In this document: piece after piece, positions 1 through 8,004 of the stretch | Layout of the letters: each line of letters begins with the position of its first letter | How positions within the stretch are numbered: the first letter of the stretch is position 1 | Assembly: GCA_947483545.1 (NCBI GenBank) | Contig: CANKNP010000023.1 | Coordinates: 1 to 25,239, forward strand | Origin: Deltaproteobacteria bacterium | GTDB taxonomy: Bacteria; Myxococcota; UBA796; SXON01 | Length of the DNA stretch: 25,239 nt | Direction: 5' to 3' | The notes under the pieces: generated by a model | Seen by the model: the letters and a program-made list of their open reading frames with translations, nothing else | Databases searched by the model: none | Told to the model about the DNA's origin: nothing | Translations under genes and position numbers: made by a program

Positions 1-1191
1 GCCGCTCGTTTGGCTGTCACCCGTGCGGGTGTCATCCGCTGGGCTCACGGCGGCATCGGACTCCTCGTGAAGCAGGAGGCGCGAGCCAGTACGAAGGTTG
101 GAGCAGCCAAAAACCAGAGCCTTGCTATCCGGCCGCCACGCAGGGCCCCCGCAGCTCTCCCCCGGAGGGCTAAGCACCGTGTAGGTCGTGAGCCCCTCAG
201 CCGCTACCGCGGCGACCTGGGCGTTGTACCTGGCCTCAGTCGCGGTCTGCCACTCCCGGTGCAGCTGCCGGAAGCTCGCGCCGAAGGTCTCCCGCGCCCG
301 TAAGAAGAACGGGACGGAGGCCCCGTAGTTCTGCACCCACTCCGACCACTTGTTCGCGCCGCTACGATCGGCGATGAACTGTATGAAATCCTGGCCGAAC
401 AGGTAACGGAGGTTGCCCCCGGGCGGCGTCGCCTGGAATCCGTCGAGGCTGCCGAGCGCCGGGAACTCGCCCTCGATCACCGCTGTACGCTTGATCATGT
501 CCGCGATCGCAGAGCGCCCGCGCCCGCCCGAGGTGTGACGGGTCTCTTCAAAGGTGGCGTACCCTTCCGTGATCCAGCCCGGCGCGATCATGTTCGTGGA
601 GATGATGCTGCCCAGGAGTAGACGTGCAAGGCGGGGAAGTCCACGCACGGTTGAGAGGTGGAGCACGTGCGTCAGCTCGTGTGTCCCGATCGCCTCCCAC
701 CAGTCTTCGTACAGCTCCAGGGTGCTCCCGGCGTCGGGGGCCACCACGTAGATCACGATGGTGTTGTAGGGCACGATCGTGGCGTAACCGTTGGGCGAAT
801 CGGTCCAATCGATGAGAGTGACCTGGATCCGGCCGCGGGGCGTCGTCCCGATTTCGGTGGTGAGGATGGTCCACGCCGCTTCCAGATCCTCGGCGAAATC
901 GAGCGCGATCTGCCGTTCTTCGTCGTGGAAGTGTACCTGGAAGTGATCGGTGGTCAGGGTCTCCCACTCGAGCGCGGGATCATAGGAGGCGGCGAGGGCA
1001 GACGAGACCCAGGAGCCAAGGAGCAGGAGCGCGGGGAACAGGACCACGCCCGCGACTAACCCCGATGCGCTGGCCGGGCCCGCGGCGATCGCGCGTCGCC
1101 GCCAAACGCGAAAGCCTTGGGGACAGTTGCCGAAGAGGCCCGCGCGGCGGAGAGTGCCAACTTCGGGTGGCCGCGCACCCTCGATTCCCAT
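1..1191 (-). CDS. Exported HExxH metalloprotease with TolB-like propeller, 3' end outside window
   Basis: The minus-strand frame is open from an ATG at 1191 to the window edge: 397 residues, with the C-terminus missing. An Arg-rich stretch (about residues 28-33) and a hydrophobic segment (about 42-66) ending in an Ala-rich site look like a signal peptide, so the protein is probably exported. The zinc-protease motif HELTH lies at residues 171-175 and is followed by WITEGYA with Glu209, the usual third ligand spacing of gluzincins. This matches the peptidase MA-like group. Near the edge, a segment reading WRPDSKALVF resembles the start of a TolB/WD40-type beta-propeller blade, a known pairing with this peptidase. 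No convincing ribosome binding site precedes 1191 and the pre-signal region is long, so the start is uncertain. It diverges from the TPR gene. Substrate unknown. Confidence 0.8.
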   Translation of the reverse strand, partial: MGIEGARPPEVGTLRRAGLFGNCPQGFRVWRRRAIAAGPASASGLVAGVVLFPALLLLGSWVSSALAASYDPALEWETLTTDHFQVHFHDEERQIALDFAEDLEAAWTILTTEIGTTPRGRIQVTLIDWTDSPNGYATIVPYNTIVIYVVAPDAGSTLELYEDWWEAIGTHELTHVLHLSTVRGLPRLARLLLGSIISTNMIAPGWITEGYATFEETRHTSGGRGRSAIADMIKRTAVIEGEFPALGSLDGFQATPPGGNLRYLFGQDFIQFIADRSGANKWSEWVQNYGASVPFFLRARETFGASFRQLHREWQTATEARYNAQVAAVAAEGLTTYTVLSPPGESCGGPAWRPDSKALVFGCSNLRTGSRLLLHEESDAAVSPADDTRTGDSQTSG

Positions 1192-1214
1192 AAGCCGGGG
1201 CGCAGCGTGAGAAG

Positions 1215-1239
1215 CCGACAGGGGTGCCCGACAGGGGTG
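1215..1239. repeat. 12-bp direct repeat in divergent spacer
   Basis: CCGACAGGGGTG occurs at 1215-1226 and again at 1228-1239, one base apart. It lies in the 77-bp gap between the divergent metalloprotease and TPR genes. Direct repeats there could be a regulator binding site or a small duplication. The sequence does not decide between them. Confidence 0.5.
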
Positions 1240-1268
1240 ACGAACTCGGCCTACAAGGAGCAGCGTCT

Positions 1269-1814
1269 ATGAGCTCGACGAAAAAAACCTCGGACGGCTT
1301 TGATGATTTCGAAGAGAGCTTCTTCAGCTCTTCGCCCCCGCCGGACCCTAAGGCTGAGGCAAAAAAGGCGGCGGAGGCGCGCAAAGCCGAGGAGGCCCGT
1401 CAGGCCGAAGTAGAGCGCAAGGCTGACGAGGCGCGTCGCGCTGAAGAGTTCCGCCGCGAAGCTGCGCGTCTACTGGAAGAGCGTCGGCAAGATGAGGCGC
1501 GCGTCGCCCAGGAGGCTGCCGCCGCTGAGGCTGCGCGTCTCGCGGCAGAAGCCGCCGAAGCCGCCCGCCTTGCCGACGAGGCCGCCGCCACCGAAGCCGC
1601 CCGCCTTGCCGATGAGGCCGCCGCCGTCGAAGCGAGTCGCCTCGCCGAAGAAGCCGCCGCCGCCGAGGCCGCGCGCCTCGCCGAAGAAGCCGCCGCCGCC
1701 GAGGCCGCGCGCCTCGCCGAAGAAACCGCCGCCGCCGAGGCTGCGCGCCTCGCCGAAGAAGCCGCCGCTGTCGAGGCCGCCCGCCTCGCCGAAGAAGCGG
1801 CCGCCGCTGTCTAG
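1269..1814 (+). CDS. N-terminal Ala/Glu coiled-coil part of interrupted TPR gene
   Basis: This is the first 181 codons of what looks like a 2018-sense-codon gene. The start is ATG 1269, with AAGGAG at 1255-1260 and an 8-base spacer; an in-frame GTG at 1224 has no comparable site. Residues 1-27 form a short acidic/aromatic head (FDDFEESFF) and a Pro patch. Residues 28-86 are charged helix. From residue 87 a 12-residue Ala/Glu/Arg repeat begins, predicted as a long coiled coil like the TolA middle domain. The frame ends at TAG 1812-1814, where neighbouring repeat units have GAG (Glu). Past the TAG the same frame continues with the same repeat and then into the TPR region without another stop. 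As written it encodes a free coiled-coil fragment. It could equally be a sequencing error, a recent nonsense mutation, or amber readthrough. Confidence 0.7.
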   Translation: MSSTKKTSDGFDDFEESFFSSSPPPDPKAEAKKAAEARKAEEARQAEVERKADEARRAEEFRREAARLLEERRQDEARVAQEAAAAEAARLAAEAAEAARLADEAAATEAARLADEAAAVEASRLAEEAAAAEAARLAEEAAAAEAARLAEETAAAEAARLAEEAAAVEAARLAEEAAAAV

Positions 1815-1922
1815 GCCGCTCGCCTCGCGGAAGAGGCCGCTGCCGTTGAGGCCGCTCGCGTCGCCGAAGAGGCCGCCGCTGTCGAAGCCGCCCGCCTGGC
1901 CGAAGAAGCCGCCGAATCCGCC
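1527..1922 (+). repeat. 36-bp tandem repeat encoding Ala/Glu coiled coil
   Basis: About eleven contiguous 36-bp units each encode a 12-residue motif close to AARLAEEAAAxE. Units differ by single bases and one carries an extra Ala codon. The array stays in one codon phase and has no spacers, so it is a coding repeat and not CRISPR. Such arrays can change length by slippage or unequal recombination and are hard to assemble. Confidence 0.9.
1812..1814 (+). other. In-frame TAG interrupting the TPR gene
   Basis: The codon series reads GCC GCT GTC TAG GCC GCT CGC. The preceding unit reads GCC GCT GTC GAG GCC GCC CGC. A single G-to-T change (Glu to amber) explains the stop. The same frame is then open from 1815 to 7325. 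Confidence 0.9.
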
Positions 1923-1928
1923 GCCCGC

Positions 1929-4900
1929 GTGGCCGCCGACGAGGCCGCCGCTACCCTCGCCGCTGAGGCTACCGCCGAAGCGGCGCGTGTGGCCGCTGAA
2001 GCCGCCGCCGCCGAGGCCGAGGCGCTCGCAGCCTTGAGAGCCGAGGCGGCGCGACTGGCCGAGAGCGTTCGAGCTGACGAAGAAGCCAGGGTGGCCGCCG
2101 AGGCTGCCGCCGCCGAGGAGGTCGCCCGCGCCGAGGCGGGCCGGATCGCAGAGGAGGCCCTCGCGTCCGAGACCGCCCGTCGCGCTGAACAGGCACGTCT
2201 CGCGGAGACTCAGCGCGACGACGACGAGCGCCTCCAAGTGGAGCGTGAGGCCGCCGGCCTTGCCGCCGAGTCCCTCCGCGCCGAGGCATCACGGCTCGTC
2301 GCCGGCGCGTCGCAGGACGCAGAGAGGGTCGCTGCTGTAGCGCGGGTGCTCGACATGCCCGTGGACAGGATTATCGACGACGAGGCCGATGAAGACGTGC
2401 TGGACGAGCCCTTCGCAGTCCCGAGCGCGACGGACGAGGTCTCCGATCCGGCATTCGCCCCACCGGAGTTCCGGGCGGCGCCCGAGGGTACGGCTGAGAT
2501 CGTTCCCAACGATCTCGAGACCGCCACGGACTACGGCAGGGATCCCGATAGCGCCTCGGAAGCTGTTGGCTCCCCCGAAGTCCTGGTGCAGCGCAGCTCC
2601 TTGACCTACACCCCTCCGACGGATGCACATGCGGCCTGGCTGGCCGCGGTGGGCCTGATCGCGCACGAAGGCCGGCGCGTTGGCGGTGCCGCCGGGGCTC
2701 GGCTGATCGTCGCTTCCGCCAACCTACGTTATCGCCAGGTCGGTGATGCCGCGGGGGCGCGTGGCCTGCTGGACGAAGTCAGCGTGCCGCTGCGCGACCT
2801 CCGGTGGTGGGAGGAGCGCGCTGGGGTGCTCGAGGCGCTCGGTGATGCTGAGGGTTTTGCCGCCGCATCCGCGGAGATCGCGGCGTCACGCACCGGCGAG
2901 GGCGCGGTGGACGCCTGGATCCGCTCGGCGGCGACGGCGCTACCGGATGTGGTGGTCGCCCGGCTGCTCCAGGCCCACGCGGCCGAAGGGGACGATACGC
3001 GGATCCTGCATGGCCTGATGGCGACGCTCGCCGGGGTCGATGCGGCCCGCCTTGCCGACATCTTGGGCCGGATCGCCGCGACCCTCCCGCCCGAGGCGGC
3101 CGGGGTGCTCTACGTGGAGCAGGGCCGGGTTCTTGCCGATCAGCTCGACCGCGTCGAAGACGCGGCGGGTGCGTGGCAGCTCGCTCTCGCGGCCAACCCG
3201 GCGGACAACGAGGCCTTTGCCGGTCTTGAGTCTTGGTACCGCGGTAATGGCGACGACGCCGCTCTCGCCTCGCTGTATCTCTCCGAGGGCGAGCGCCTGG
3301 CGGCGACCAGCGCCAACGCGGACGCGGCTCTCTGGTTCAGCAGGGCGGCCCGACTCTTTCGCGGTCCACTCCACGACGACACCGGCGCCGCCCAGGCGTG
3401 GCAGCGCGCGCTCGCGGCGACGCCTGGAGCGCTGGAGCTCCGTCACGAATACTCCGTGTTCCTGGCCGACACCGGTCAGTACGCGGCGCTCGCGGACTCG
3501 CTGCGCGCCGAGCTCGAGACCACGGAAGAGTCTGCTCGGTCCTTCCTCGAATATCGCCTCGGGCGTCTTTATGAGGATCGCCTCGGTCAGACCGACGAGG
3601 CCCTTGCCTGTTACCGGCGCGCCGCGGCTGACCGTGCTGCGGCGCCGGCGGCCGAGGCTGTGCTCCGCATGCTGCAGGAGCGTAAGGAGTGGGCGGAGCT
3701 CGTAGCCTTCCTGGAAGAGCGACTCGGCCGCCTCGATGATCCGAGCCTCAGCGTCACCGTGCTCTACCGTATGGGCGAGATCTGTGAGGGCCCGATGGGT
3801 GCCCAGGAGCAGTCCCGGAAGCACTATGAGCGGATCCTCGATGTTGCACCTGGGTATCTCCCGGCACTTGAGGGGCTGGAGCGCGTCTACACGCGGCTTC
3901 GGGCCTGGGCCGACCTCGCTGCCCTATACGAGCAGCGCGCCCTGCTGGCCGATGATCCCCAACAAATCGCCGTCCACCGCCAACGCGCCGGGTCAGTTTA
4001 CGAGGTACGCCTTGACGATCTGGACCGCGCGCGTGATCAGTATCGCCTCGCGCTCGACGCTTGCCCTGACTTCTTGCCGAGTTTGGACGCATACACCCGC
4101 AGTCTGGAGTTGATAGAGGACTGGGCCGGTTTGGGGCGTGCTCTCAAGAACGCCGCGGCCGCTACGCGCGACGCCAACGAGACGGTCAGCCTCTACTACC
4201 GCGCGGGCCGCGTGCTCGCGGATCGTACCGACGACGCGGCTGGCGCGATGTTGTGCCTCCGTCGCTCGCTCGAGTTCTCGCCGGGATTCCTGCCCGCGGT
4301 GCTGCTCCTCAAGGATCTCGCGATCCGTCAGGGAGACTGGGCTGAGTTCGCGCGCGTCGAGCGTGGCCAGGCCGACTCGGGCGACGATATCGAGCGCCGC
4401 CACTGGCGCCTGCTCGCCGCGGCCGAAGCCGGGCTCCGGGCCTCGGATACCGATCCTGGGCTGACCGCCGCCGAGGTCCTGCGAGAGGATCCCACCCACG
4501 CCGCGGCCGGCGATCTGGCGGAGCGCCTCGCGCTCTCCGCTTCCAACGTGCCCGTGCTGGTGGACCTCTACCTGAAACGCGCCGCGCTCGCCGGAGATCC
4601 GACGGTGCGTGCGCGGCTCGGCGTACGGGTCGCCGAGATCGCAGTGGAGAGCGGCGACGCCGAGTCGCTACGTCGCGGCCTCGGAGAGGTGCTCGCCGCC
4701 GGTGAGGCGTCGGATCGCCCGCTCTTGACCCTGGCGCGCGGAGCGCTCCGCGTGGGCCTGCCCGACGATGCGCTCCACGCCCTTTCCGAGGCTGACCAGA
4801 CCCGAGACTTCGCCTCGGCGCGCCTTCGGAATGAACAGCTGGGAGACGCGACGGGCGCCGAGCAGGTGCTGAGCGAGCGGCTTGCCGAGGGCGACGCCGC

Positions 4901-7328
4901 GGCGGCCGCCTACCTGCTCCGCCACACCGCTGATCCGGGGCTCCGCGCCCGGGCCCACCTGTATTTTGCGAGCGGGCTCGAGGGGCCTGCGGCGACCGGC
5001 CACGCGTTGCTGGCGGCGCCGCTTCTCGCGGCTGCCGGCGACTCTGAGGGAGCGATCGCGGCGTGGAAACGCGCCTTCGATGCGTCGCCCCGCCCGGGCG
5101 GCGCCTTCGACGCTCTGCGGAGCGCGGCGTTGGCGGCTACGGACGCCGACGCGCTCGGGGCGCTCTATGCGGCGCTTGACGAGGGGGCCCGGGAGGGCTT
5201 GGGCGACGACCTCTTGACCTTGGGGGATCACGCCGGCGCGGTCGCCTTCTTCCGGGAACGGCTCGCTGCAGCGCCCGACGACCTCGCCTGGAGCGTCCGT
5301 TTGGAGCAGGCCTTGGCCGCCAACGGAGATTGGACCGGCGTGTTCGACGTGCTTACCGCCCGCATGCAGCACGCTTCGGCGGCCCTGCGTGACGAGACGG
5401 GTGCCCGCTGCCGGTGGGTGCTCTCAGACAAACTGACTGACTCGGACAACGCCTGGGACTTCTACAAGCGGCTTCACGCCGAGGCGCCCGGCGACGTGGA
5501 CGTGCTCGAGGCCCTCGCGCGGATCTCCGCCGCCCGAGGGGAGCTCGAGTTGGCGGCTGGTTTCCTCGAACAGCTCACCGCCGCCGCGCCCAGCCCGGAG
5601 GACGCCGGCCGTTACCAACGGCGCGTGGCGGATGCGATGCGCACCAGCGGGCGTCCGGAAGAGGCGCGCGCCGCCTACCTGCGTGCCCTCGACTTCGTGC
5701 CGCAGGATGAGGAGGCGCTGGACGGCCTCCTCCTCCTCGCCGAGTCGGCGCAGGACTGGTCCGCGATGATCCAGGTGCTCGGTCGTAAAGCTGCGCTCGC
5801 TGAGTTGCACGACCAGATCCTTCTCCTCTCGACCATCGCCCAGATCTGGGAGGAGCGGATCGGAGACAAGGCGGTCGCGGCGGACTCCTGGCGAAAGGTG
5901 CTGGACGTCGCCCATGAGGACCAGGCCGCGCTCCGGCGCCTCCTGCATCTTTCGGAAGAAGAGCAGGATTGGGCAGGCTTTGTCGAGTACGGGCAGCGCC
6001 TCCTCCCCTACGCGGAGGCCTCCGAGCGTACCTCGCTGATGCGCCGGATCGGCGTGGTCCTCACCGAACACATGCACCGCGACGACGACGCGATCCGTTT
6101 CCTCGACTCGGCCACCACCGGGCCGAACGCGGACGTCACCGCCGCCGAGGTGCTCGAGCGCGTCTACACCTCGCGGGGCGAGTGGGACCGGGTGGTGGAC
6201 ACGCTCCTACGGCGCTCCCGGGCCGAGACCGAGGCGCCGAAGAAGGCCGCCGCGCTCTCCCGCGCCGCCCAGGTCCGTCTGGAGACGCTCCAGGACCGTA
6301 ACGGCGCCGCGGCTCTGTACGCCGAGCTCCTGGCGGTGGACCCGCTGAACGCCGAGGCGCTCCCCTTCCGGTCAGAGTACCTCTACGAAGCCGGGCAGCT
6401 CGCGCAGGCCGTGGAGCTCTTCGAGCGGCAGGAGGCGCTGGAAAACGCCCGCGATATGGGCGACTTTGACGTGCAGATTGAGGTCTCGCTCTACTACTAC
6501 CGATTCGCGGACGCCCTCCGCCGTCTGGGCCGGACGCTCGATGCCGTCCGTCAATACGAGCGCGCACTCGAGCTCAATCCCACCCACCTGCCGACGCTCG
6601 AGGCGATCGGCCCGATGTACATGGAGAACCGCGAGTGGGCCAAAGCCGAGCGGGTGTGGCGACAGATCCTCCAGCTCACCGGAGGCCACGGCAACAACGA
6701 GCAGCTCGCGCGCGTCTACGCGAACCTCGGCATCGTGGAGTACCGCCTGGGCCAGGTGGACAAGGCCCGCCGGCGTTTCGTGAAGGCCCTGGATCTCAAG
6801 CCGACGGACGTGTTTGCGCTCAAGGGGTACAGCACGGTGTTGTACGCGATGAACGACTGGAACAACCTGCTCACCGTCTACAACAACATCATCTTCCACA
6901 CCCATGATCCGGCCGACGTCATCGACGCCTACCTTGGTAAGGGCTGGGTGCTGGACACCCGGTTGAACCTGCCGGACAAGGCGGCGCAGCACTACGAGAA
7001 GAGCCTCGCGTTTGACCCTCGGCAGCCAGTAGCGCTCTTGCGCCTGGCCGAAATCGCCCTCCGGCGCGAAGACTGGCCCGAGGCGGCCACCTACGCGGAT
7101 CGTGGCTTGCAGATCCCCGAGCTGAAAGCGCCGCTCCGCGCGGCCCTGTTCTTGGTCCGCACCATCGCTTACCAGGCGGTGGGTGATGGCCACGCCGCCG
7201 GGGAGGCGATGCACGCCGCGCTCATCGCGGACCCGACGCTGGTGGTCGCGTTCGAGAACATCCCGATCAGCAACATCGACCAGATTCATGGGCATCTTCG
7301 GGAGCGGATCCAGTCGGGCCGCCTCTGA
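1929..7328 (+). CDS. Giant tetratricopeptide-repeat protein (downstream part of interrupted gene)
   Basis: The frame is open from 1815, directly after the TAG; the first usable start is GTG 1929, with no clear ribosome binding site. That missing site supports the view that this is the body of the gene beginning at 1269. About residues 1-135 finish the Ala/Glu/Arg coiled coil. An acidic, Pro-containing linker follows (about 145-215). From about residue 220 to the end there are many helical repeats of the TPR type. The last ~300 residues are the clearest, with motifs such as YERALELNPTHLPTLEAIG and ANLGIVEYRLGQVDKARRRF. There are no membrane segments and no enzyme motif. TPR arrays are protein-binding scaffolds, and proteins of this layout are common in Myxococcota, but I do not recognise a named one. 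Likely cytoplasmic. Partner unknown. Confidence 0.85.
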   Translation: MAADEAAATLAAEATAEAARVAAEAAAAEAEALAALRAEAARLAESVRADEEARVAAEAAAAEEVARAEAGRIAEEALASETARRAEQARLAETQRDDDERLQVEREAAGLAAESLRAEASRLVAGASQDAERVAAVARVLDMPVDRIIDDEADEDVLDEPFAVPSATDEVSDPAFAPPEFRAAPEGTAEIVPNDLETATDYGRDPDSASEAVGSPEVLVQRSSLTYTPPTDAHAAWLAAVGLIAHEGRRVGGAAGARLIVASANLRYRQVGDAAGARGLLDEVSVPLRDLRWWEERAGVLEALGDAEGFAAASAEIAASRTGEGAVDAWIRSAATALPDVVVARLLQAHAAEGDDTRILHGLMATLAGVDAARLADILGRIAATLPPEAAGVLYVEQGRVLADQLDRVEDAAGAWQLALAANPADNEAFAGLESWYRGNGDDAALASLYLSEGERLAATSANADAALWFSRAARLFRGPLHDDTGAAQAWQRALAATPGALELRHEYSVFLADTGQYAALADSLRAELETTEESARSFLEYRLGRLYEDRLGQTDEALACYRRAAADRAAAPAAEAVLRMLQERKEWAELVAFLEERLGRLDDPSLSVTVLYRMGEICEGPMGAQEQSRKHYERILDVAPGYLPALEGLERVYTRLRAWADLAALYEQRALLADDPQQIAVHRQRAGSVYEVRLDDLDRARDQYRLALDACPDFLPSLDAYTRSLELIEDWAGLGRALKNAAAATRDANETVSLYYRAGRVLADRTDDAAGAMLCLRRSLEFSPGFLPAVLLLKDLAIRQGDWAEFARVERGQADSGDDIERRHWRLLAAAEAGLRASDTDPGLTAAEVLREDPTHAAAGDLAERLALSASNVPVLVDLYLKRAALAGDPTVRARLGVRVAEIAVESGDAESLRRGLGEVLAAGEASDRPLLTLARGALRVGLPDDALHALSEADQTRDFASARLRNEQLGDATGAEQVLSERLAEGDAAAAAYLLRHTADPGLRARAHLYFASGLEGPAATGHALLAAPLLAAAGDSEGAIAAWKRAFDASPRPGGAFDALRSAALAATDADALGALYAALDEGAREGLGDDLLTLGDHAGAVAFFRERLAAAPDDLAWSVRLEQALAANGDWTGVFDVLTARMQHASAALRDETGARCRWVLSDKLTDSDNAWDFYKRLHAEAPGDVDVLEALARISAARGELELAAGFLEQLTAAAPSPEDAGRYQRRVADAMRTSGRPEEARAAYLRALDFVPQDEEALDGLLLLAESAQDWSAMIQVLGRKAALAELHDQILLLSTIAQIWEERIGDKAVAADSWRKVLDVAHEDQAALRRLLHLSEEEQDWAGFVEYGQRLLPYAEASERTSLMRRIGVVLTEHMHRDDDAIRFLDSATTGPNADVTAAEVLERVYTSRGEWDRVVDTLLRRSRAETEAPKKAAALSRAAQVRLETLQDRNGAAALYAELLAVDPLNAEALPFRSEYLYEAGQLAQAVELFERQEALENARDMGDFDVQIEVSLYYYRFADALRRLGRTLDAVRQYERALELNPTHLPTLEAIGPMYMENREWAKAERVWRQILQLTGGHGNNEQLARVYANLGIVEYRLGQVDKARRRFVKALDLKPTDVFALKGYSTVLYAMNDWNNLLTVYNNIIFHTHDPADVIDAYLGKGWVLDTRLNLPDKAAQHYEKSLAFDPRQPVALLRLAEIALRREDWPEAATYADRGLQIPELKAPLRAALFLVRTIAYQAVGDGHAAGEAMHAALIADPTLVVAFENIPISNIDQIHGHLRERIQSGRL

Positions 7329-7343
7329 TTTCGGGGCGGAAAC

Positions 7344-7883
7344 TTGGCGAATGAGCCTTTAGGGGCATGGCTTTTCCGCAATCGTGGCTGGCTGCCGCTC
7401 CCGTGGCTCATGGGCATGTGGTTGACCGGGCCGCGTTTCTGGCCGGGCCTCGGGTTGCTCGTCGCCGGTGAGCTTGTACGCTTGTGGGCGGTCGGGCACA
7501 TCGGGCTGCCGAGCCGCACCCGGGAGGTCGATGTGGGTCCGCTCGTCGATACGGGCCCCTACGGGCGGGTGCGGAACCCGCTGTATATCGGCAATATCCT
7601 GATCTGGGCGGGCTTTGGGCTCTGGTGCTGGCCCTGGGTGTGGCTGATCGTGCCGGCGAGCGCGTGGTACTACTCGCGTATCGTCGCCTGGGAGGAGCAG
7701 AATTTGCGGGCGCAGCTGGGAGCGCCCTACCTGTCCTACCTGGAGCGGGTGCCGCGGTGGTGGCCCCGCCTCCGGGGCCCTCCGGGCGACTGGTCCGCGA
7801 CCAAGGCGCTGCGTACTGAACGTTCTACCTTGCTCACGCTCGCGGTGAGCCTGCTCGCGCTCGGGCTCCGCGCCGGGCTCTGA
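7344..7883 (+). CDS. Isoprenylcysteine/phospholipid-type membrane methyltransferase
   Basis: This 179-residue integral membrane protein starts at TTG 7344, 15 bases after the TPR stop codon, so it is probably co-transcribed with it. The family signature is clear: DTGPYGRVRNPLYIGN at residues 69-84 (the R-x-P-x-Y core that binds SAM), then hydrophobic helices at about 85-112, then EEQNLRAQLGAPYLSYLERVPRW at 117-139 with the conserved Glu pair. This is the ICMT / PEMT (phospholipid methyltransferase) superfamily, which methylates lipids or prenyl-cysteines at the membrane using S-adenosylmethionine. The length is typical of small bacterial members. The acceptor cannot be read from sequence. The C-terminal ~35 residues include one more hydrophobic stretch. 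The TTG start lacks a strong ribosome binding site. Confidence 0.8.
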   Translation: MANEPLGAWLFRNRGWLPLPWLMGMWLTGPRFWPGLGLLVAGELVRLWAVGHIGLPSRTREVDVGPLVDTGPYGRVRNPLYIGNILIWAGFGLWCWPWVWLIVPASAWYYSRIVAWEEQNLRAQLGAPYLSYLERVPRWWPRLRGPPGDWSATKALRTERSTLLTLAVSLLALGLRAGL

Positions 7884-8004
7884 CCGAAGCTCGGGCCGCG
7901 GACGGACAGGACCGTAGAATCCGGGATGCGTTCACGCAATTCCCCCCACCTCAGCCTACATCTCACTCACTGACGTCCGGATTGGTGCTAAGCTCAGCAC
8001 TGAG

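Noticed and set aside
1527..1922. Regular 36-bp repeats resembling a CRISPR array
   Set aside because: Units are contiguous with no spacers and stay in codon phase of a coiled-coil protein.
1492..2037. Pro/Lys-rich plus-strand frame through the repeat
   Set aside because: Shifted-frame shadow of the same repeat; composition is explained by GCC/GAG codons read out of phase. A programmed frameshift was considered, but no slippery site was seen.
1470..2237. Gly-rich 255-codon minus-strand frame
   Set aside because: It is the antisense of the Ala/Glu repeat; its Gly-rich pattern follows from the repeat, and it has no ribosome binding site or domain.
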